Source: Rhodobacteraceae bacterium UBA6236
GTDB taxonomy: Bacteria > Pseudomonadota > Alphaproteobacteria > Rhodobacterales > Rhodobacteraceae
Reading direction: 5' to 3'
DNA: 13,152 nt
NCBI GenBank assembly: GCA_002440945.1
Contig: DJWG01000063.1
Span: 1-13,152 of the forward strand
Part shown: positions 1 to 6,196 of the stretch, one piece after another
Position numbering within the stretch: position 1 is the first letter of the stretch
Layout of the letters: each line of letters starts with the position of its first letter
The notes under the pieces: generated by a model
Seen by the model: the letters and a program-made list of their open reading frames with translations, nothing else
The model's database searches: none
Told to the model about the DNA's origin: nothing
Translations under genes and position numbers: made by a program

Positions 1-2
1 CA

Positions 3-170
3 AGGGATTTGTGCAACAGAACCCCATTCTACGACAAAGAGGACGAACAGGTAGGCGCGCAAAAGTGGATCGACGAGGCGAACGGCAATCAGGTCAACCT
101 TTTAGCGATGCAAGCTTTCTGCGCGATTCTCTACGAGCCGATCAAGAAACCGAACGCGGGCGGGTTTTGA
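3..170 (+). CDS. C-terminal 55 residues of an unrecognised protein (5' end outside window)
   Basis: An open frame runs in from the left edge (first full codon at 3) and ends at a TGA at 168-170. The peptide begins RDLCNRTPFYDKEDEQVG and ends in EPIKKPNAGGF. It is a mix of charged and hydrophobic residues that looks like a folded, soluble C-terminus, not out-of-frame noise. I do not recognise the family. The competing frame that starts at 11 and reads to 247 is rich in Arg, Gln and Ser and looks like a shadow. Codon use (TTA, CTT, AAA, AAG) is less GC3-biased than in every other gene here, and the DNA just after the stop is AT-rich. That would fit acquired DNA such as the end of a genomic island, but this is inference. 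Confidence 0.55.
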   Translation, partial: RDLCNRTPFYDKEDEQVGAQKWIDEANGNQVNLLAMQAFCAILYEPIKKPNAGGF

Positions 171-290
171 TTTTTCATTCGTCCCAATGCGTCCCACGGA
201 ATGTTGGTATTATTGACGGCACGACAGCTTCTAACCAATTGATTTAATTTACAATGTGACTCCCCTACCGATTACCGTCGGACATGACAA
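171..290. other. AT-rich intergenic spacer with repeated GTCCCA
   Basis: By hand count, bases 171-260 are about 40% GC, clearly below the neighbouring genes. The word GTCCCA occurs at 181 and 191 and again at 345-350. The last copy forms the right half of a small dyad, TGGGAC-A-GTCCCA (338-350), between the terminator and the fusion-gene stop. No gene is seen here. The repeats could be remnants of an attachment site or chance. Confidence 0.35.
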
Positions 291-314
291 AAGGCCGCCG
301 GTTCCGGCGGCCTT
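291..314. terminator. Bidirectional intrinsic terminator
   Basis: A perfect 10-bp stem (AAGGCCGCCG at 291-300, CGGCGGCCTT at 305-314) closes a GTTC tetraloop. Read on the minus strand it follows the stop of the SerC-SerA-like gene by about 50 bp and is followed by TTTTG. On the plus strand it ends in CCTTCTTC, so it can also end transcription of the partial gene at the left edge. Confidence 0.8.
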
Positions 315-362
315 CTTCATCTGTGACTTGGGTTTTATGGGACAGTCCCAGGACCCGTTCAA

Positions 363-3338
363 TCAGCCCTGATAGGGGCCTTCGATGCCGTGCTTGCGCA
401 GAAGCGTGGCCTGGGTGTTGCCAGCCTTCAGCAGCGCCTTGCCGTAGCGTTCGATGAGGATCGCCTGACGACCGGCATCGGTTGCCGTGGCGAGTGCACC
501 GAGGATGGCCGCGACCTCTTCTGCGGCGGCGCGGGCGGCGGTCAGGTCGGCGGTATCGCCGGCAAGGCTCGCCACATCGCGCGCCGTCGCGCCTCCGACG
601 CCGGGCACAGTCCTGGCACCGCCGAAGGTGTAGCCTGCAGGCAGATCGCCTTTCAGGTTCACCACGCGCTTGTACCGGATCAGGTCAAGGATCTGGTCCA
701 CCGCCTGCCTCGCACCTTCGACGCGGCTCATGTGTTCGGTATCTGCGGCGGCGTGCGGCAGAAGCTCCAGACGACCGGGATATTTGGCCGCAAGCGGAAG
801 GTAGGGGACCATCGGCCCCGAGGCCGCGCCGGTTTCGGCATTGGTGAACAGGTCGGCGTCGATGGCCGCGTAACGGATCTGGCCCGACGCAAGGGCGCGG
901 TCCAGCGCCTCGGCGTCAGCACCTTCGCCGCGGTCGTAGTTCAGAAGGATCGCCCCCTTGTTGACGACCGCGAACACGCTGTCACCGACGAAGCCCGCAT
1001 TCGCGTACTTGCCGGTTTCGGCGTTCAGGGCACCCAGGCCGGTGTGCAGCGACAGGACATCGGCGCCACGGGCGGCGTCCTCCCTGGTCGCGGCATGGGT
1101 GAAGCCTTCCGATTCGATCCAGCCCTTGTGATGCGGACGGGCAAAGACGCGGACCTTCATCCCGAAGGCAGCCGCCAGCTTGGCGACTTCGCGGCCGATG
1201 TTGCCATAGCCGAAGATGGCGATGGTCTTGCCTTCCAGCTTTTCGGTCGGGAATTCGCGCAGGTTGCGGCCGGTGTCGAACTTGCCCGCCGCCGTCAGCT
1301 CATGCATCCTGTCGACCGGCAGATCGGGCGCCACCTTCAGCAGAGCCTTCATCGCCATCTGGGCGGTTGCGCGGCTGTTGAAGCTGGGCGTGTTCATCAG
1401 CGCCGCCTCGCCACCGGCGCCGTTGCCGCCGCCCCAGCTGTCAGACCCCATGTTGCCGGTGCCTGCGCCGATCCGCACGCCGCCCAGCCGGAAGACCGAT
1501 CCCTTGGGCAGGAAGGTCGCGGCCGCGATCACCGCGTCATACTGGCCCTTGCTCGCCACGGCCATGATTTCGGCTTCGGTCGAGATGTCGGGCACATAGA
1601 AGAAGTGGATCCTGCCCTTTTCAAGCGCGCTTTCATCGGCCAGCGGCCCTTCGTGGAAGACGCCGCCTTTCGAGGCGACATAGGCCTTGACCTCGGAATG
1701 GTCCGGTTGGCCGTTCGCGTCGAACTTCAGCCCGACACGGTCGCAGACCAGAACCTTGTAGGCGCGGTTCGGGTCGTCCATCCGGCGGTTCGCATCTGCC
1801 GCCGCTTCGGGCTCGAAGGTCACGCCCAGCTTGGCAAGCTCTTCCTCAAGCACGGCAACCTTGGCGCGGTGGTAGGCATATTCCAGGTTGTCGAGGAACG
1901 CCGGCACATCCTCGGCGGGGCGGATGCCGCCGATCCAGGCGCGATAGTCGCCGGGCGTGCCGGGGAAGGCATTGATGTAGCGCGCCACATCAAGGCCGGG
2001 CTCGTGGCTGCCGTTCGGATGGGTGACGCCGTCATAGGACAGGATCGCCTTCGAATAGGCCACGATGCGCGCGTGGATGTCCGGATCGGTGATATCCGGG
2101 TCGGTGACCTTCAGAAGCGTCACGGCGGCGCCACGGTAATCGGGGTCGGTGACGCCAAGTTCAAACAGCGGGTGCGCGTCCACCCAGGCGTTGACGGCAT
2201 CGCGGTTCCGGACCGAACGGGCGTTCAGGTCGCTGATCGAACCGATGCGCTTTTCCGCGCGCAGAAGGCCGAAGGTGGTTTCCGCGAAGGCCAGTGTCGA
2301 GAAGGTGTTGATCACGCCGCCCAGCATCTTGTTCTGCGCCGGATCATAGATCGGGCCGACGTTCACAGTGCGCGCGCCGGTCAGCGGCATCTTGGGGTCA
2401 AGCGGCGCCGCGATCTTCAGCTGACGCGGAATGGCCCAGGACGGGTTCTGCTGGTTGGCTTCAACCAGCGCCAGCGCCGCCGGGGTGAACGAGACGATGA
2501 AATAGCCCGAAATGCCGCCGATTGCCTTCTGGAAGGGCATGAACATGCAGCACTTGGTGGTGACTTCGCGCACCAGGTCTTCGCCCCAGGGCATCGCGCC
2601 CAGCATCGAGGTCGCGTCCAGCACAACGTGATGCTCTGCCGGGTTCATGTCGATCCAGGCAAGAAGTTCCTTCACGTCGCGGGTCGAATAGGTGCTGGCA
2701 CCCGTCGTTTCATGGCCGACACCGACGAAAAGCTTGATGCCTATCTTCGCCAGTTCGGCAGCCGAGGGGACCACGCCCTCTTCCTTGGCGAAGTGGACGC
2801 GGGATTCATCACCGTTGCGGGCATAGCGCATCATTTCGATGATCTGCGCGCCCCAGGACTGGCGGAAGAAGCCGGACGACTTGGCGGCGTCAGATTCGGG
2901 GCGCAGCGTATCGACGAAGATCCGCTGATCGGGGTCGTTCGTCGTGATCAGGTGCAGCGCGCAGGCCGTAAAGCCCGAATGCCCGCCGCCCAGGCCCACG
3001 GCCATCTTGTTGGCCTTCGGGAATTCGAAGTAGCGGTGGATTTCGCGCATCATGTCCAGCAGGAACTTGTCCGCCGGATAGCCGCGGTGCATCGACCGCC
3101 CGATTTCGGCCACCGTGAAGGGGCCAAGATCGCGGCCCTTGTCATCAAGCTTGCGGTAGTTCGTTTCCAGCCAATGTTCGAACTCGAACTTGAGCATGCG
3201 GCTGTCGGCCTCGTCGGCTGCGCCATCGGTGATCGGGCCCACGCCAAAGAACGGGTTGCCTGTCCGGGCGGGTGCGCCGGCCTTCGTCGCTTCGATGGAC
3301 GCCTGGCGCTGCTTGATGAGAAGATCCTTGTTCGACAT
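363..3338 (-). CDS. SerC-like aminotransferase / SerA-like dehydrogenase fusion protein
   Basis: This is a 991-residue cytoplasmic two-domain protein. Residues about 30-510 resemble the class V PLP aminotransferase fold of phosphoserine aminotransferase. They show a Gly-rich GLGGGHSGF loop, GHETTG (208-213), the cofactor Asp in VVLDATS (D241) and the likely Schiff-base Lys in PFQKAIGG (K271). Residues about 527-895 resemble D-3-phosphoglycerate dehydrogenase. They show NTPSFNS before the nucleotide fold, the NAD motif FGYGNIG (G710, G712, G715), and a plausible catalytic triad of R803 (NYDRG), E835 and H862 (LPHAAADT). The tail of about 95 residues is Ala-rich and is not the usual ACT domain. 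In known enzymes, SerA makes 3-phosphohydroxypyruvate and SerC converts it to phosphoserine, so the fusion joins consecutive steps in reverse order. The true substrate is not established. I chose ATG 3338 because GGAAGGA lies 9 nt upstream; the longer frame from GTG 3368 has no such site. The gene is monocistronic, with a terminator at 291-314. Confidence 0.85.
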   Translation of the reverse strand: MSNKDLLIKQRQASIEATKAGAPARTGNPFFGVGPITDGAADEADSRMLKFEFEHWLETNYRKLDDKGRDLGPFTVAEIGRSMHRGYPADKFLLDMMREIHRYFEFPKANKMAVGLGGGHSGFTACALHLITTNDPDQRIFVDTLRPESDAAKSSGFFRQSWGAQIIEMMRYARNGDESRVHFAKEEGVVPSAAELAKIGIKLFVGVGHETTGASTYSTRDVKELLAWIDMNPAEHHVVLDATSMLGAMPWGEDLVREVTTKCCMFMPFQKAIGGISGYFIVSFTPAALALVEANQQNPSWAIPRQLKIAAPLDPKMPLTGARTVNVGPIYDPAQNKMLGGVINTFSTLAFAETTFGLLRAEKRIGSISDLNARSVRNRDAVNAWVDAHPLFELGVTDPDYRGAAVTLLKVTDPDITDPDIHARIVAYSKAILSYDGVTHPNGSHEPGLDVARYINAFPGTPGDYRAWIGGIRPAEDVPAFLDNLEYAYHRAKVAVLEEELAKLGVTFEPEAAADANRRMDDPNRAYKVLVCDRVGLKFDANGQPDHSEVKAYVASKGGVFHEGPLADESALEKGRIHFFYVPDISTEAEIMAVASKGQYDAVIAAATFLPKGSVFRLGGVRIGAGTGNMGSDSWGGGNGAGGEAALMNTPSFNSRATAQMAMKALLKVAPDLPVDRMHELTAAGKFDTGRNLREFPTEKLEGKTIAIFGYGNIGREVAKLAAAFGMKVRVFARPHHKGWIESEGFTHAATREDAARGADVLSLHTGLGALNAETGKYANAGFVGDSVFAVVNKGAILLNYDRGEGADAEALDRALASGQIRYAAIDADLFTNAETGAASGPMVPYLPLAAKYPGRLELLPHAAADTEHMSRVEGARQAVDQILDLIRYKRVVNLKGDLPAGYTFGGARTVPGVGGATARDVASLAGDTADLTAARAAAEEVAAILGALATATDAGRQAILIERYGKALLKAGNTQATLLRKHGIEGPYQG

Positions 3339-3652
3339 TCGGGCTGGTCCTTCCACGAAAAAACGCACGCCGCACAGGACTGATGCCGCACGGTCGCGAT
3401 GCTGGATCGTCCTTTACTGCGCGCGTCCGACCGGGTCCGGTGGAATTCCGACTTTCTTTGCTATCAATGCGTCGGCTTTCGCAGGGAGCGCCCCCCGGAC
3501 CGGCCCCTATCGTCCTTCGCTGGCAAGGATCAGCGGCCTTGCCTGACGTTACGGAAGGTGTTCGGCGAAATGAATGCCTCAAATGCACCAAATCCAGGGC
3601 CGCGCAAGGGAAGATGGCCAGTGCAACAGCAGTGATTCGGGCTATTTGACCC

Positions 3653-3668
3653 CATTCCCCGGGGAATG
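3653..3668. promoter_or_regulatory. 16-bp perfect palindrome, possible operator
   Basis: CATTCCCCGGGGAATG is self-complementary over all 16 bases. It lies directly behind a TTGACC hexamer (3646-3651) that resembles a -35 element, and would fill the 17-bp spacer almost exactly. However, the bases at the -10 position (CGGAAA) do not match. It is about 315 bp upstream of the fusion-gene start and about 480 bp upstream of the ATPase start. A dimeric repressor site is plausible but unproven. Confidence 0.35.
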
Positions 3669-3713
3669 CGGAAACAAAATTCCCAACCCACCCGGAGTTG
3701 ATGAGCCTTTCCT

Positions 3714-3737
3714 GACTAATCGCCCATCCGACTAGTC
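3714..3737. promoter_or_regulatory. 9-6-9 dyad, possible regulator binding site
   Basis: GACTAATCG and CGACTAGTC are inverted repeats matching at 8 of 9 positions around the spacer CCCATC. Just downstream, TTCACG (3750-3755) and AATTCT (3773-3778) sit 17 bp apart, a weak sigma70-like pair reading toward the ATPase. The placement suits a metal-responsive regulator of the efflux pump. It is not an exact match to Fur, ZntR, CueR or SmtB sites that I know. Confidence 0.35.
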
Positions 3738-3799
3738 TTAAAAGCCAAGTTCACGTCATGCGTGTTCGCTGCAATTCTAGCGACATCAGGAACGACCAA

Positions 3800-4079
3800 A
3801 TCGTCCCTGAGGTGTGTGTGGTGTTGTGAAGAGTGTGGCCGGGCGGTCGGTGCGGGCGGGGAGTGTGTGGCCCTGCGCGTAACCGGCAGCACCGGACCGG
3901 AAGTTGCCTTCTGTCGTGTGTGTGACAGGGGCAGAGGTCCGGCGGCAGGAAAGTGTTGGTTGAAGGCGGTCGGGCAAGGTGTGTGCGTGCCGGTCCGTCT
4001 TGGGTGTCACCGGCTTTTTGCCGGTTCGTGGCAAGTAGCAGGGCAAGCCGGACTCCGTTCCGCTTGCCCTTTTCCTTTT
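3800..4079 (+). ncRNA. Candidate structured leader or small RNA ahead of the metal ATPase
   Basis: Between the possible promoter near 3750-3778 and the ATPase start lies a tract with repeated GTGTG words (near 3812, 3832, 3862, 3917 and 3980). It is followed by a hairpin ACCGGC-TTTTT-GCCGGT (4009-4025) and then a strong intrinsic terminator (4040-4079). A terminator inside a leader suggests transcription attenuation; alternatively a free-standing small RNA ends here. I could not match it to the NiCo, yybP-ykoY (Mn), cobalamin, SRP, RNase P or tmRNA consensus. The boundaries are approximate and the call is inference. Confidence 0.3.
4040..4079 (+). terminator. Intrinsic terminator inside the ATPase leader
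   Basis: AGGGCAAGC (4040-4048) pairs perfectly with GCTTGCCCT (4062-4070). After a one-base bulge the stem can extend by three pairs (GGA 4050-4052 with TCC 4059-4061). T-rich sequence TTTTCCTTTT follows directly (4070-4079). It ends about 70 bp before the ATPase start codon in the same orientation, so the ATPase needs either read-through control or a promoter downstream. Confidence 0.75.
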
Positions 4080-4147
4080 GCAGTTCCCGCAAGGGGTGGC
4101 ATCGGTCGGGCGTTCGGAGGACAATGACCCTTAACGGAGGCACCGAC

Positions 4148-6193
4148 ATGAATACACAATCGCCCGCACAGGGTCTGCCCGGACAGGAAGCGCGGGGCAT
4201 CGCCACGGCGCCAGACCGCCCCCAACCGGACACCACCCTGCCCAGCCGGCCCGGGTGCTGCGCGCATGACCGGCGGCCTGCGGCGGCGGCGGACGGCCAC
4301 CCGATCTGGGAAAACCTCGACATCATCCTGACGACGCTGACGGTGATCGGGCTGGCCATCGGCGCCTGGGATCACCTTGTCAGCCCGCTGCCCGGCCAGA
4401 TCGGGATGGTTGGTCTTGTGATTGCCTTCGCGGCCGGGGGCATTCCGTCGGCCATTTCGGCGCTGCAATCGCTTTGGAACGACTATATCCTTGATATCGA
4501 CCTGCTGATGGTGCTGGCCGCAGTCGCTGCGGCGCTGGTCGACAATGCTGTCGAAGGCGCGGTGCTGCTCGCGCTTTTCAGCATTGCCGGCACGCTGGAA
4601 CACCGCGCCATGGGCAAGGCCCGCCGCGCGGTCGAGGCACTGATGGCGCTTCGGCCAGACAGCGCCTTCCTGCTGACGCCCGAAGGTGTGGTTGAAGTCC
4701 CGGTTGAGGAGTTGCGACCGGGCCAGCGGGTGATCCTGCGCCCGGGCGCGCGGGTTCCGGTCGATGGCCGGATCGTCGATGGCGACGGGTCGCTGGACGA
4801 ATCCACCATCACCGGGGAATCGGTGCCGGTTCACAAGGGCCCGGGCGCGCAGGTCCATGAGGCGACGGTGAACCTGAATGGCGTGCTGACGGTCGAGGTT
4901 GCGCGGGGTCTTGGCGAAAGCACCGTGGCGCGGATGATCCAGCTGGTGACAGAGGCGCAGGGCATGAAGGCCCCGTCCGAACGGTTCAGCGAATGGTTCG
5001 GCCAGCGCTACACGGTTGCGGTGCTTGTGGGTTCGATCCTTGCCTTCTTCGCCTTCCGCTGGTCCGGCCTGAGCCCAAGCGATGCGCTTTACCGGGCGGC
5101 CACGGTGCTGGTGGCGGCAAGCCCCTGCGCGGTGGTGATCTCGGTCCCGGCGGCTATACTTTCGGCGCTGTCGGCGGCGGCGCGGGGCGGCGTTCTGTTC
5201 AAGGGCGGCGCGGCGCTGGAAACGCTTGCCGATGTGCGGACCTTTGCCTTCGACAAGACCGGCACCCTTACCACCGGCAAGGCCGAGGTAACGGCGGTGG
5301 TGCCGCTGGCGCTTCCGGTTGACGACTTCCTGAGCCTGCTGGCCGGGATCGAATCCGACAGCGAACACCCGATTGCCGATGCGATCCGCCGCGCGGCGCA
5401 TGGCCGGGCGCTGACCCCTGCCCCGGTGAGCGGCGTGCGCGCCCATCCAAGCGAAGGGATCACCGGCACGGACGCAACCGGCCCGGTCTGGGCGGGGAAC
5501 CCGCGCATGGCGGCGCGGATGGGGGCGGATCTGGATGATCCGCGACTCGACGATCTGGTCGCGGCCTCTGAAACCGTCGTCTATCTGGGGCGCGGCGCAG
5601 AGCTGCTGGGCGCGGTCGCGGTGGCGGACAAGCCGCGCGAAACCTCGCGCGCGGGGCTTGAGGCGCTGCGCCATGCGGGCGTGCGCCATATCGCGATGAT
5701 GACGGGCGACCGCCGTCCCGTCGCCTTGCGAATCGCGGCCAGTCTGGGGATCGGGCCGGATGAGGTCCATGCGGACCTGATGCCCGAAGACAAGGTCAAG
5801 CTTGTCGATGAACTGGCGAAGTCGGGCAAGGTCGCCTTCGTGGGCGACGGCGTGAACGACGCAGCGGCGCTGGCGCGGTCGGACGTGGGCATCGCGATGG
5901 GCGCCGCCGGGTCCGAGGTCGCGCTTCAGGCGGCCGAAGTTGCGCTTTTGTCCGATGACATGTCGCGGCTGGCGGCGGCGCATCGGCTGGCGCGGCGGAC
6001 CGCCGCGATCATCAAGCAGAACCTGATCTTCGCCCTTGGCGCGATGGTGCTTCTGGTGATCGGCGGGGCGTTCTTCAACCTGCCCTTGCCGCTTGCGGTG
6101 CTGGGCCACGAAGGCGGCACGCTGCTGGTCGTTCTCAATGGCCTTCGGCTGCTGATGGACCCGATCCGGGGCGACCGCCGCGCGGCCCGCTAG
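4148..6193 (+). CDS. P1B-4-type heavy-metal-translocating ATPase (Co/Zn/Fe class)
   Basis: This 681-residue inner-membrane ATPase is expected to pump a divalent transition metal out of the cytoplasm. Visible hallmarks are TGES (222-225), the phosphorylation motif DKTGTLT (D369), the P1B-specific HP dipeptide (407-408) and GDGVND (566-571). The membrane metal site has SPC (325-327) in place of the CPC of Cu and Zn/Cd pumps, and the last helices carry HEGGT (654-658). SPC plus HEGGT defines the P1B-4 group (CoaT, CtpD, CzcP, PfeT relatives), which transports Co, Fe, Zn, Cd or Ni. The N-terminus lacks a ferredoxin-like metal-binding domain but has a short CCAH stretch (37-40), which could bind metal. 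Membrane segments lie near 55-75, 83-105, 117-150, 290-340 and 622-672. ATG 4148 is chosen for CGGAGG 7 nt upstream. In-frame ATG 4124 has GGAGG only 3 nt away. Confidence 0.93.
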   Translation: MNTQSPAQGLPGQEARGIATAPDRPQPDTTLPSRPGCCAHDRRPAAAADGHPIWENLDIILTTLTVIGLAIGAWDHLVSPLPGQIGMVGLVIAFAAGGIPSAISALQSLWNDYILDIDLLMVLAAVAAALVDNAVEGAVLLALFSIAGTLEHRAMGKARRAVEALMALRPDSAFLLTPEGVVEVPVEELRPGQRVILRPGARVPVDGRIVDGDGSLDESTITGESVPVHKGPGAQVHEATVNLNGVLTVEVARGLGESTVARMIQLVTEAQGMKAPSERFSEWFGQRYTVAVLVGSILAFFAFRWSGLSPSDALYRAATVLVAASPCAVVISVPAAILSALSAAARGGVLFKGGAALETLADVRTFAFDKTGTLTTGKAEVTAVVPLALPVDDFLSLLAGIESDSEHPIADAIRRAAHGRALTPAPVSGVRAHPSEGITGTDATGPVWAGNPRMAARMGADLDDPRLDDLVAASETVVYLGRGAELLGAVAVADKPRETSRAGLEALRHAGVRHIAMMTGDRRPVALRIAASLGIGPDEVHADLMPEDKVKLVDELAKSGKVAFVGDGVNDAAALARSDVGIAMGAAGSEVALQAAEVALLSDDMSRLAAAHRLARRTAAIIKQNLIFALGAMVLLVIGGAFFNLPLPLAVLGHEGGTLLVVLNGLRLLMDPIRGDRRAAR

Positions 6194-6196
6194 GGA

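Larger units (their letters stand above)
3339..4147. other. 809-bp region between divergent genes without a convincing gene
   Basis: This stretch separates the divergently transcribed fusion gene and metal ATPase. Short open frames on both strands have poor codon use, no ribosome-binding sites and no recognisable motifs. Visible structure includes a 16-bp perfect palindrome (3653-3668), a 24-bp dyad (3714-3737), a GTGTG-rich tract (about 3811-3990), a hairpin (4009-4025) and an intrinsic terminator (4040-4079). The stretch 3339-3640, next to the fusion gene, shows no convincing promoter or repeat that I can identify. The region presumably holds the promoters of both flanking genes plus a long leader for the ATPase. 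Confidence 0.7.

Noticed and set aside
11..247. Plus-strand open frame at the left edge
   Set aside because: It is Arg/Gln/Ser-rich and crosses the AT-rich spacer. Another frame ending at 170 gives a more protein-like sequence.
390..3383. Very long open frame (997 codons) on the plus strand opposite the fusion gene
   Set aside because: Its product is rich in Gly, Arg, His, Gln and Val with no recognisable domain. It arises from GC3-biased codons of the real minus-strand gene, which has clear motifs.
3145..3591. Minus-strand open frame overlapping the start of the fusion gene
   Set aside because: Its downstream half is an out-of-frame reading of the fusion gene and its upstream half has no motif or ribosome-binding site.
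3800..4080. Known RNA classes (NiCo, Mn yybP-ykoY, cobalamin riboswitches; SRP RNA, RNase P RNA, tmRNA)
   Set aside because: I looked for their signature words on both strands and did not find them.
3762..4127. Cys-rich 121-codon open frame in the ATPase leader (possible metal-binding peptide)
   Set aside because: Its Cys and Val come from the GTGTG repeats, it starts with GTG without a ribosome-binding site, and it reads through the terminator hairpin. It is kept only as a remark on the tract.
4007..6109. Long minus-strand open frame (700 codons) opposite the metal ATPase
   Set aside because: The Arg- and His-rich composition has no domain, while the plus strand has complete P-type ATPase motifs.
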